A DNA stretch of 64,000 nucleotides. Origin: Cryomorphaceae bacterium BACL29 MAG-121220-bin8. GTDB taxonomy: Bacteria; Bacteroidota; Bacteroidia; Flavobacteriales; Flavobacteriaceae. Shown here piece by piece: positions 53,943-61,932 of this stretch. The notes beneath the pieces are model-generated. The model made no database searches and was not told the origin of the DNA. It saw nothing but the letters and a program-made list of their open reading frames with translations. The stretch covers positions 434,001-498,000 of the forward strand of contig CAJIYP010000003.1 in NCBI GenBank assembly GCA_905181705.1, read 5' to 3'. How positions within the stretch are numbered: position 1 is the stretch's first letter; the number at the start of each line of letters is the position of its first letter. Position numbers and translations under genes: made by a program.

Positions 53943-54834
53943 AACCAATAGTTATGGAAAAATATTAATTACATCAGAGTATGCAGTTCTACAAGGAGCT
54001 TTAGCACTGGCTATTCCAACTAAATTCAAACAGTCACTATCTTACATAAAAAACAACTCAAACTCATTAATTTGGAAAAGTTATAATTCAGAAAATAAAG
54101 TATGGTTTGATTGCGAATTTCTTTTGCCAAATCTTAAATTAATTCAAAATAGTGATAACAAAATAGGAGAAGATCTTCTCTCTATTTTATTTTCTGCAAA
54201 AAAATTAAATCCTTATTTTTTAAATATAGACTTTGGTGGAGTTGTAAGTACTGAACTTGATTTTCCAAATAACTGGGGACTAGGAAGTTCTTCTACCTTA
54301 ATTAATAATATTGCTAATTGGGCTAATATTAATCCTTTTGAATTACTATGGACTAATTTTAATGGAAGCGGTTATGATATAGCTTGCGCAAATAGTGATT
54401 CGCCTATTTTATATAAACTTGAAAACAATAAACCTATTGTTGATAAGGTATCTTTTGACCCAACATATTCAAATAATTTATTTTTTATTCATTTAAATAA
54501 AAAACAAAATACAAATGACGAAATAAAAAAATTTAATACTAAAAAATTATCTCAAAAACTTATTTTTAAATTTTCTGATTTAACTAGAAAGTTTCTAAAT
54601 TCTAAAAACATTATAGATTTTCAGATTTGTATAAAAGAACACGAATCAATTCTTTCAAAAGAACTTAACACAGTTTCTATTAAAAAAAAATTATTTGATG
54701 ATTATAAGGGAGAAATTAAAAGTTTAGGTGCTTGGGGAGGAGATTTTATCCTAGCAGCTGGTCCTATTGACTCTCCCTCATATTTTCAGAAAAAAGGATT
54801 TAAAACAATTATTCCTTTCAAAAAAATGTTTTAA
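53932..54834 (+). CDS. GYDIA-family GHMP kinase
   Basis: A 300-residue small-molecule kinase of the GHMP superfamily with the diagnostic GYDIA segment in FNGSGYDIACANSDSP, a YGKILITSEYAVLQGALALA N-terminus and the WGLGSSSTLINNIA phosphate loop. The family is seen in Bacteroidota and its substrate is not settled. It overlaps the HMG-CoA reductase gene, and this window has mevalonate kinase and decarboxylase but no recognised phosphomevalonate kinase; it may fill that role. That is inference. Confidence 0.85.
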   Translation: MNYKTNSYGKILITSEYAVLQGALALAIPTKFKQSLSYIKNNSNSLIWKSYNSENKVWFDCEFLLPNLKLIQNSDNKIGEDLLSILFSAKKLNPYFLNIDFGGVVSTELDFPNNWGLGSSSTLINNIANWANINPFELLWTNFNGSGYDIACANSDSPILYKLENNKPIVDKVSFDPTYSNNLFFIHLNKKQNTNDEIKKFNTKKLSQKLIFKFSDLTRKFLNSKNIIDFQICIKEHESILSKELNTVSIKKKLFDDYKGEIKSLGAWGGDFILAAGPIDSPSYFQKKGFKTIIPFKKMF

Positions 54835-54844
54835 AAAATTAAGT

Positions 54845-54861
54845 TTGGCACGATTAATGTA
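54845..54861 (+). promoter_or_regulatory. sigma-54-like promoter element in the gap after the GYDIA kinase gene
   Basis: TTGGCACG (54845-54852), 4 bases, then ATGTA (54857-54861) resembles the YTGGCACGrNNNTTGCW sigma-54 pattern. The -24 GG is perfect; the -12 element reads GT rather than GC. The only thing downstream on this strand is a terminator at 54901. Confidence 0.45.
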
Positions 54862-54900
54862 AAGAGTATTATATAATATTTTTGGTTAGTTGTTGTTAAA

Positions 54901-54937
54901 AATACCCCTGTGTTCCAAAACCAGGGGTATTTTGTTT
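54901..54937. terminator. bidirectional terminator between convergent genes
   Basis: AATACCCCTG (54901-54910) and CAGGGGTATT (54922-54931) form a perfect 10-base stem with an 11-base loop and T-rich flanks. It serves the plus-strand GYDIA kinase gene (ends 54834) and the minus-strand FGE gene (ends 54938), and would end a transcript started at the sigma-54-like site. Confidence 0.9.
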
Positions 54938-56041
54938 TTAATTACTTACATCCACTACTGTTCTAAATCCAGCATGCATGGAACTTGAATCTGGAGTGCT
55001 TTTCATTCTCATGGAATTTCTATACCCACTACAATAAGAATCATTACATAAAAAACTTCCTCCTCTCATCACTTTTTTAGGGCTGTAAGGTTCGTTAGGG
55101 TCATAACTAGATTTTGGACCTTTAGGATTAATAGCTGTTTTTTCTGAACTCATTTTATAATATTCTGAGTGATACCAATCTGAGCACCATTCCCAAACAT
55201 TTCCTGCAAGGTCATAGAATCCGTATGCGTTAGGTTGAAAAGATTTTACGGGTGCAGTATAATAATATTGATCATTTGTATTATTATTAGATGGGAACTT
55301 TCCTTCCCAGGTATTTGCTTTTGATTTTCCTTCGTAAATTAATTCATTTCCCCAACTATATATGTTATTCTTTAATCCCCCTCTGGAGGCATATTCAAAT
55401 TCTGCTTCTGTAGGAAGTCTTTTACCAGCCCACTTGCAATAGGCCAAAGCATCATCCCAACTAATATGAATAACTGGATGATTACCTTTTCCATTAATAT
55501 TACTGTCTTTTCCTAGTGGATTTCTCCAACTGGCATTTTTTTCGAGTTTCCACCATTGTGTAAAATCATTCATGTTTTCGGTTTCGATTTCATAAAAAAT
55601 CAATGAAGCTGGTGCCATCAAACTATCATGAGGCTTCGGAGTTCCTGGCGGAAGAATCTTTTTAATTTCGTTCCAATCAATTACTTTTTCTGCTGTGGTG
55701 ACAAATCCTGTTTCCTCAACAAATTCATTGAATTGGTCATTTGTAACTTCTGTTTCGTCCATCCAAAATGAATTGACTACTACTTTATGTTTTGGAAATT
55801 CATCTTGCATTGCTTGATTATTATCTCCTCCCATTTCAAATTCACCTCCTTCAACGAATATCATTCCTTCAGTATTTTCATTTAAAATAAATTCTGTCAC
55901 TTTTAAGTCCTCAGGGTTATTTTTGGAAAAGACCATAGATGGCATACAATTATGTGAGCTATTCACTTTAGGTTTTTTGTTTATAAAATCACATGATAAA
56001 AAACACGTGAAAAAAACTATTGTAATTAATCTATATTTCAT
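54938..56041 (-). CDS. formylglycine-generating enzyme lipoprotein (SUMF1/FGE)
   Basis: A 367-residue lipoprotein (signal ending FLSC) with the FGE-sulfatase fold: EGGEFEMGGDN, then DETEVTNDQF, LPTEAEFEYASRGG and NVWEWCSDW. The active-site pair is present (C332 and C337 in FLCNDSYC, with GYRNSMR), as in the human enzyme. So it should oxidise the sulfatase Cys to formylglycine. The sulfatase with a Cys-type site is only 2.4 kb away on the same strand. It could also act on sulfatases elsewhere in the genome. Confidence 0.9.
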   Translation of the reverse strand: MKYRLITIVFFTCFLSCDFINKKPKVNSSHNCMPSMVFSKNNPEDLKVTEFILNENTEGMIFVEGGEFEMGGDNNQAMQDEFPKHKVVVNSFWMDETEVTNDQFNEFVEETGFVTTAEKVIDWNEIKKILPPGTPKPHDSLMAPASLIFYEIETENMNDFTQWWKLEKNASWRNPLGKDSNINGKGNHPVIHISWDDALAYCKWAGKRLPTEAEFEYASRGGLKNNIYSWGNELIYEGKSKANTWEGKFPSNNNTNDQYYYTAPVKSFQPNAYGFYDLAGNVWEWCSDWYHSEYYKMSSEKTAINPKGPKSSYDPNEPYSPKKVMRGGSFLCNDSYCSGYRNSMRMKSTPDSSSMHAGFRTVVDVSN

Positions 56042-56141
56042 TTTAATTATTTTTAATATCTAAAAATAGTTGATTTGTATTGAAATTTTAAGGCATTAGT
56101 CTTTTTTTAGTAAGTCAAATGATTTAAAAAACATAAATTGG

Positions 56142-56179
56142 TTTAACATTAAAATAATAATTACATATTTTTAACATTA
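56142..56179 (+). repeat. direct repeat TTTAACATTA upstream of the symporter operon
   Basis: TTTAACATTA occurs at 56142-56151 and 56170-56179, 28 bases apart, in the 155-base gap between the divergent FGE gene and the DUF4212 gene. TTACAT at 56161 is a degenerate third copy. It is placed like an operator for the six-gene operon. Nothing else coding is seen in the gap. Confidence 0.4.
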
Positions 56180-56196
56180 TAATTTTATTTAAAAAA

Positions 56197-56448
56197 ATGG
56201 ATAAAAAACTTGCGGAAAAATATTGGAAAGAAAACATAAAATATCTTATCATTCTTTTGTCTATTTGGTTTACAGTTTCTTTTGGATTTGGAATTCTTTT
56301 GATAGAGGAATTAAATCAATTTAAAATTGGTGGGTTTAAATTAGGCTTTTGGTTTGCTCAACAAGGCTCCATTTACGTATTTGTAATATTGATATTTATT
56401 TATATCATTTTAATGAACAGATTAGATAAAAAATATAATTTAAAATAA
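56197..56448 (+). CDS. DUF4212 small subunit of a sodium/carboxylate symporter
   Basis: An 83-residue membrane protein with two helices (about 15-35 and 55-75) and the conserved YWKENIKYLIILLSIWF and FGFGILLIEELNQFKIGGFKLGFWF. DUF4212 subunits accompany an SSS-family transporter directly downstream (6 bases), as with the acetate/pyruvate systems of marine bacteria. It starts the six-gene plus-strand operon. Confidence 0.92.
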   Translation: MDKKLAEKYWKENIKYLIILLSIWFTVSFGFGILLIEELNQFKIGGFKLGFWFAQQGSIYVFVILIFIYIILMNRLDKKYNLK

Positions 56449-56454
56449 TCATTT

Positions 56455-58128
56455 ATGACTCTTCAACTTTGGATATGGCTAATGATTGGATTAACTTTTT
56501 CTCTTTATATTGGAATTGCTATTTGGTCTAAAGCAGGCTCAACTAAAGAATTTTATGTAGCCGGTTCTGGTGTTTCGCCCTTAGCAAACGGAATGGCTAC
56601 AGCCGCAGATTGGATGTCAGCAGCATCATTTATTTCAATGGCTGGTTTAATTTCCTTTATTGGTTATGATGGATCAGTTTACTTGATGGGTTGGACCGGA
56701 GGATATGTTTTACTTGCCCTTCTATTAGCACCTTATTTGAGAAAATTCGGAAAATTCACTGTTCCTGATTTTATAGGTGACAGATATTATTCAGACACTG
56801 CTAGAGTTGTAGCTGTATTTTGTGCATTAATTATCTCGTTTACCTACGTTGCTGGCCAAATGAGGGGAGTTGGACTGGTTTTTTCAAGATACTTAGAGGT
56901 CGATATAAACACAGGTGTTGTTATTGGAATGGCTATTGTTTTATTTTATGCTGTTTTAGGTGGAATGAAAGGAATAACTTACACTCAAGTCGCTCAATAT
57001 TGCGTATTGATTTTTGCTTTTATGGTTCCAGCTATTTTTATTTCTATACAAATGACTGGAAACCCTATCCCACAATTAGGGTTTGGATCTCAAGGATCAG
57101 ACGGAATTTATCTTTTAGACAAATTGGACGGTCTTAGTAGAGATTTAGGTTTTCATGAGTATACGACAGGGGAAAAATCAAAGCTTGATGTATTTTTTAT
57201 TACTGCTGCTTTAATGGTAGGAACGGCAGGACTTCCTCATGTTATTGTCAGGTTTTTCACTGTTAAAAAAGTAAGTGATGCAAGAAAGTCTGCTGGGTGG
57301 GCTCTACTATTCATAGCAATTTTATATACTACTGCCCCTGCAATTGCAGTTTTTGCTAGAACAAATCTAATCGAAACAGTAAGTGAGAAAAAATATGACG
57401 ATATGCCTGTTTGGTTTGAAAACTGGGAAAAAACTGGTCTTTTAACTTTTACTGATAAAAATAAAGACGGAGTTATTCAATATGTTGCAGATCCACAAAT
57501 AAACGAATTAACTATTGATAGAGATATAATGGTAATGGCTAACCCTGAAATTGCTGAGCTACCAAACTGGGTAATAGCGTTACTCGCAGCGGGTGCTTTA
57601 GCGGCAGCCTTGTCAACTGCAGCTGGACTTTTACTTGTCATATCCTCCTCAATATCCCATGATCTAATCAAAAAAATTATAAAACCCGATGTTAGTGAAA
57701 AAGGAGAACTAATTGCGGCTAGAGTTTCTGCCTTTTTTGCCGTTTTGTTAGCTGGTTATTTTGGAATTAATCCACCTGGATTTGTAGCGGCAGTAGTAGC
57801 TCTAGCGTTTGGTCTTGCGGCAGCTTCTTTTTTTCCAGCTATAGTAATGGGTATTTTTTATAAAAGAATGAATAAAGAAGGTGCGATTTCAGGGATGGTA
57901 ACCGGACTACTATTAATGCTTTTTTATATGACAAAATTTAAGTTTGGTTGGTTTGGAGGAGGAACTGAAGCAGATTGGTGGTTTGGAATATCTCCAGAGG
58001 GCTTTGGAACATTTGCTATGTTAGTTAATTTTGTTGTCTCTTTATCTGTTTGTCATTTAAATGCAAAACCACCTCAAGAAATACAGGAATTAGTAGAAAA
58101 TATTAGAATTCCAACAATTGAAAATTAA
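56455..58128 (+). CDS. sodium:solute symporter, cation-acetate/VC_2705-type large subunit
   Basis: A 557-residue SSS protein of about 13 helices starting [20 protein letters not shown] loop near residue 340 holds an EF-hand-like Asp-rich turn ([10 protein letters not shown]), a feature of this subfamily, and FVAGSGVSP marks the N-terminal part. Such transporters import acetate or related monocarboxylates with Na+. It depends on the preceding small subunit. The next gene overlaps by 1 base. Confidence 0.88.
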   Translation: MTLQLWIWLMIGLTFSLYIGIAIWSKAGSTKEFYVAGSGVSPLANGMATAADWMSAASFISMAGLISFIGYDGSVYLMGWTGGYVLLALLLAPYLRKFGKFTVPDFIGDRYYSDTARVVAVFCALIISFTYVAGQMRGVGLVFSRYLEVDINTGVVIGMAIVLFYAVLGGMKGITYTQVAQYCVLIFAFMVPAIFISIQMTGNPIPQLGFGSQGSDGIYLLDKLDGLSRDLGFHEYTTGEKSKLDVFFITAALMVGTAGLPHVIVRFFTVKKVSDARKSAGWALLFIAILYTTAPAIAVFARTNLIETVSEKKYDDMPVWFENWEKTGLLTFTDKNKDGVIQYVADPQINELTIDRDIMVMANPEIAELPNWVIALLAAGALAAALSTAAGLLLVISSSISHDLIKKIIKPDVSEKGELIAARVSAFFAVLLAGYFGINPPGFVAAVVALAFGLAAASFFPAIVMGIFYKRMNKEGAISGMVTGLLLMLFYMTKFKFGWFGGGTEADWWFGISPEGFGTFAMLVNFVVSLSVCHLNAKPPQEIQELVENIRIPTIEN

Positions 58129-58886
58129 TGAAAAGCCTAAAATTAATTCTTTTCTTTTTTATCCTTAGTAATTCAAATGCCCAAGATCTTAATCAATATG
58201 AAAAAGAAGTCTTTGTATTTGAAAAAGAAACGCTGAATTACAGAATTTTAAAACCTTTAAATTATAACCCAAATAAACAATATCCTGTTCATTTGTTTTT
58301 ACACGGAGCTGGTGAAAGAGGAAATGATAATGTTTCTCAATTAGTACATGGAGGAAAACTTTTTTTAAAAAAAGAGAATAGAGAACAATATAACTCATGG
58401 GTCATATTTCCACAAGCTCCTAAAAACGATTGGTGGGGATACAAGGATCCGTATAAGTTTGATTATAACGTAAAAGAATCTAAAGCTATGGGTTTAGTTG
58501 TAAAGTTAATGGACGATTTTATTGAAAGAAAAGATGTTAATTCTAATAAAGTCTATGTAAGTGGACTGTCCATGGGAGGTATGGGAACTTTCGTGATTTT
58601 AAATTTGAGACCTGAAATGTTTGCAGCTGCAACTCCAATTTGTGGAGATGGAGATCCTAACTTAGTTGGTAACTATTCAAAAAAAGTTCCTGTTTGGATT
58701 TTTCACGGATCTGATGATATTACTGTTAGTCCAAAAAAATCTTTAAAAATGGCTAAAGCTATAATCGAAAACGGAGGAAGTCCAAAAATTACTTTCTATG
58801 AAAATACTGATCATGTGGGAGGCTGGGAAAATGCTTTTGCAGAAAAAAAATTTTTAAAATGGATTCACTCTAAAACTAAAAAATAA
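58128..58886 (+). CDS. secreted alpha/beta-hydrolase (carboxylesterase/phospholipase-like)
   Basis: A 252-residue protein with a signal peptide (LKLILFFFILSNSNAQD). The alpha/beta fold has the oxyanion VHLFLHGAGERG, nucleophile S148 in SGLSMGGMG, acid D196 or D197 in FHGSDDITV and H229 in TDHVGGW. Such esterases remove acyl groups from sugars or other esters. Its start codon overlaps the symporter stop. The fine substrate is unknown; it matches the predicted prolyl-oligopeptidase/dienelactone family in size. Confidence 0.85.
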   Translation: MKSLKLILFFFILSNSNAQDLNQYEKEVFVFEKETLNYRILKPLNYNPNKQYPVHLFLHGAGERGNDNVSQLVHGGKLFLKKENREQYNSWVIFPQAPKNDWWGYKDPYKFDYNVKESKAMGLVVKLMDDFIERKDVNSNKVYVSGLSMGGMGTFVILNLRPEMFAAATPICGDGDPNLVGNYSKKVPVWIFHGSDDITVSPKKSLKMAKAIIENGGSPKITFYENTDHVGGWENAFAEKKFLKWIHSKTKK

Positions 58887-58890
58887 AAAA

Positions 58891-59601
58891 ATGAATTTAA
58901 AAAAAATAATTACTATCATACTAATAATTTTTGCGATGTCAAATAATTCAAATGCTCAAGAAGTCGATATCCAAGGAGGAGGAACGCTAACCGATTGGGC
59001 TCACTTAAAAAAATATGAACAAAGTAACTCTAAACTTAAAAATATAAACGACCCGAATCGAGTTGTTTTTATGGGAAATTCAATAACAGAGGGGTGGTCT
59101 AATTTTGATGAAGATTTTTTTATAAATAATCCATTTATAAATAGAGGAATTAGTGGACAAACCACTCCACAAATGTTAATTAGATTTAGACCAGATGTGG
59201 TCAATTTAAATCCTAAAGCTGTTGTAATTTTAGCTGGAATAAATGATATAGCTGAAAATACTGGACCTGTAACTTTAGAAAATATAGCAGAAAACATCAT
59301 CTCAATGGCTGAAATTGCTAAAGCAAATGGTATTAAAGTATTAATTTGTACAACTCTTCCAGCAATTGATTTCCCTTGGTCACCTGGAATGGAACCTGGT
59401 CCAAAAGTAATTAAATTAAACTCTATTTTAAAAGCCTATTGTGATTCAAATGACATTACCTATGTAGATTATTTTTCAGCAATGTCTGATGAAAAAGGAG
59501 GGTTAAAAGTTCCTGAGTATACAACAGCCGATGATTTAGTACATCCTAATTTAGCTGGTTATAAAGTGATGGAGAAAATCATTCTTAAAGCACTTAAATA
59601 A
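58891..59601 (+). CDS. secreted SGNH/GDSL esterase
   Basis: A 236-residue SGNH hydrolase with signal peptide. Block I is FMGNSITEGW (Ser64), block II GISGQTTPQML, block III LAGINDIAEN, and block V DDLVHPN (Asp215, His218). Members of this family are acetylxylan or other deacetylases, lipases and thioesterases. Coupled with the previous esterase, it suggests removal of O-acetyl groups outside the cell. Spacing is 4 bases to the previous gene. Confidence 0.88.
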   Translation: MNLKKIITIILIIFAMSNNSNAQEVDIQGGGTLTDWAHLKKYEQSNSKLKNINDPNRVVFMGNSITEGWSNFDEDFFINNPFINRGISGQTTPQMLIRFRPDVVNLNPKAVVILAGINDIAENTGPVTLENIAENIISMAEIAKANGIKVLICTTLPAIDFPWSPGMEPGPKVIKLNSILKAYCDSNDITYVDYFSAMSDEKGGLKVPEYTTADDLVHPNLAGYKVMEKIILKALK

Positions 59602-59620
59602 TTTCATTAACTTTAGATTA

Positions 59621-61930
59621 ATGAAAAAAGATATTCGCAATAATCTTTTCTATTTTCTAATACCATTAATTGGGATTTTAGTCTTTAAGTACTTTTCAAC
59701 AAAACCTTCTGTTGATCAAATTTTAGTTAATTATAATACAATCCCAAACAAAGATTTCAAAGAAACTAACACCACGTTTCAAGCAGTTAATTTCAATTTC
59801 GACGTTAAACCAATATTGTCTGATAAATGCTACACTTGTCACGGCCCTGATGATAAAGCAAGAAAAGCTAATTTAAGACTAGACGTTCAAGAAGGTTTTT
59901 ATTCAGCACTTGAAGACAATCCAAATCATTTTGTAATTAATCAGAACAATCCCAATGAAAGTGAGATTTTAAAAAGAATTGATAGTGAAAATTTACAATA
60001 TTTAATGCCTCCACCCGAATCTAATTTAAAATTATCAGAAAGAGAAAAACAAATTTTAAAAAAGTGGGTTCTACAGGGTGGAAAATGGGAGCCTCATTGG
60101 GCGTATACCAAACCACAATTACCAGAAATTCCAGAAGTAAATATTGAAAATTGGACATCTAATGAAATAGATTTTTTTGTAGCCAACAAATTAGAATCTA
60201 AAGGGATGTCTCCGTCAAAAATTGAAGAAAAAGAAATATTAATTAGAAGAGCTTATTTTGATATAACTGGCCTTCCACCTTCTTTAGATGATATTGATAA
60301 ATTTGTTTCTGACACTAGTGAAGACGCTTATGAGCATGTTATTGACAATTTATTAGAATCTAAATCTTACGGAGAAAGAATGACTGCAATTTGGATGGAT
60401 TTATCTAGATACGGAGATAGTCATGGCTATCAAGATGATCAAGAACGAATCATGTGGCCATGGAGAGATTGGGTAATTCACGCTTATAATTCAAATATGC
60501 CATATGACAAGTTTATTACATGGCAAATGGCAGGAGACATGCTTCCAAACGCTACAAAAGAACAAATTTTAGCTTCTGGCTTCAACAGAAATCATAAAAT
60601 TACTCAAGAAGGTGGTGTTGTGCCTGAGGAATATAGAGTTGAATACGTTGCAGATCGAACGGTTACTTCTGCAAAAATCATGATGGGATTAACAGTCGAA
60701 TGTGCAAGATGTCATACTCACAAATATGATCCAATTTCTCACGATGAATTTTTTAGTTTTTATAGTTTTTTTAATAACGTTGATGAGGATGGTTTAATTG
60801 TTTATGGTGACACAGCACCAAAACCAAACTTAACTATTAGCGCAAAAGATATTAAAAAGGATTTACCTTTTGTAAACCTACCAGATAGTATCAATAACGT
60901 CACACTTATGGTAATGAAAGAAACTGAAAACTTAAGAAACACTTATGTTTTAAACAGAGGAAGTTATGACTCTCCAACTAGACTCGTTAAACCCAGCACT
61001 CCGGAAGTTGTATTAAAATTTGATGAGCAAAAATATTCATCCGACAGAGTAGGATTATCAAAATGGTTTTTTGACAAAGACAATCCTCTGACATCAAGAG
61101 TTACAGTCAATAGATTATGGCAACAATTTTTTGGAATTGGTATAGTAGCTACACCTGATGACTTTGGAAGTCAAGGTAATAAACCATTTAATCCTGAATT
61201 ATTAGATTGGTTAGCCTATACATTTCAAAATAAAGACAACTGGGATACTAAAAAGTTTATTAAAAGAATAGTAATGTCCTCTACTTACAAACAGTCTAGT
61301 AAAGTTAAGAAAGAAAACCGTTTAAGGGATTCTGATAATACATACCTAGCTAATTATCCAAGGCAAAAACTTTCAGCTGAAATGATTAGAGATAATGCTC
61401 TCGCTACAAGCGGAATGCTTGTTGAAAAAATTGGTGGTCCTAGTGTTAAACCAATGCAACCACCAAACCTATGGAATGAAGTTACAGGCGGTGGTGGTGG
61501 AAGTTTAGCATTCTATGTTCCAGATACAGGAGACAACTTATTTAGAAGAAGTTTATATACTTTTTGGAAAAGAACAGTTCCTCCTCCCTCTATGATGATA
61601 TTTGATGCTCCAACTAGAGATTTTTGTGTTCCAGTAAGGCAAAAAACCAGTACTCCATTACAATCTTTAGCATTAATGAATGATCCTCAGTATCAACTTG
61701 CTGCAGAAAATTTATCAGAATCAATTTTCAAAGAAAAAATCTCAATTGACGAAAAAATTTTAAAACTTTATAGAACTGTTACTGGAAGAACACCAATTGA
61801 AATTGAATTAATTAAGCTAAAAGAATTTTTTATCGAAATTAAAAAATTAAATGATATTGAAGACCAAAAAGCTTTCAATTCTTTAACAGTATTAGTTTAT
61901 AACTTAGATGAAACCACCCAAAAAAGTTAA
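59621..61930 (+). CDS. PSCyt1/DUF1549/DUF1553 protein with two c-type heme motifs
   Basis: 769 residues. One N-terminal membrane helix (about 10-24) precedes a cytochrome-c-like PSCyt1 domain with CYTCH (C70, C73, H74). DUF1549 follows, including a second CARCH (C361, C364, H365) in VECARCHTHKYDP. DUF1553 is the C-terminal half with KWFFDKDNPLTSRVTVNRLW and a final GRTP-type helix. It is shorter than the 900-1000-residue Planctomycete forms. The protein family is common in PVC bacteria and marine Bacteroidota; the role is unproven, possibly extracellular oxidation. It is 19 bases from the SGNH gene. Confidence 0.9.
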   Translation: MKKDIRNNLFYFLIPLIGILVFKYFSTKPSVDQILVNYNTIPNKDFKETNTTFQAVNFNFDVKPILSDKCYTCHGPDDKARKANLRLDVQEGFYSALEDNPNHFVINQNNPNESEILKRIDSENLQYLMPPPESNLKLSEREKQILKKWVLQGGKWEPHWAYTKPQLPEIPEVNIENWTSNEIDFFVANKLESKGMSPSKIEEKEILIRRAYFDITGLPPSLDDIDKFVSDTSEDAYEHVIDNLLESKSYGERMTAIWMDLSRYGDSHGYQDDQERIMWPWRDWVIHAYNSNMPYDKFITWQMAGDMLPNATKEQILASGFNRNHKITQEGGVVPEEYRVEYVADRTVTSAKIMMGLTVECARCHTHKYDPISHDEFFSFYSFFNNVDEDGLIVYGDTAPKPNLTISAKDIKKDLPFVNLPDSINNVTLMVMKETENLRNTYVLNRGSYDSPTRLVKPSTPEVVLKFDEQKYSSDRVGLSKWFFDKDNPLTSRVTVNRLWQQFFGIGIVATPDDFGSQGNKPFNPELLDWLAYTFQNKDNWDTKKFIKRIVMSSTYKQSSKVKKENRLRDSDNTYLANYPRQKLSAEMIRDNALATSGMLVEKIGGPSVKPMQPPNLWNEVTGGGGGSLAFYVPDTGDNLFRRSLYTFWKRTVPPPSMMIFDAPTRDFCVPVRQKTSTPLQSLALMNDPQYQLAAENLSESIFKEKISIDEKILKLYRTVTGRTPIEIELIKLKEFFIEIKKLNDIEDQKAFNSLTVLVYNLDETTQKS

Positions 61931-61932
61931 AA

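Noticed and set aside
56820-57137. A 105-codon frame inside the large symporter subunit on the same strand.
   Set aside because: It is a shadow of the symporter frame with Cys- and Arg-rich, low-plausibility composition.
57400-57520. An EF-hand calcium protein domain in the symporter.
   Set aside because: The [10 protein letters not shown] turn is a loop feature of this symporter subfamily and is too short for a full EF-hand pair.
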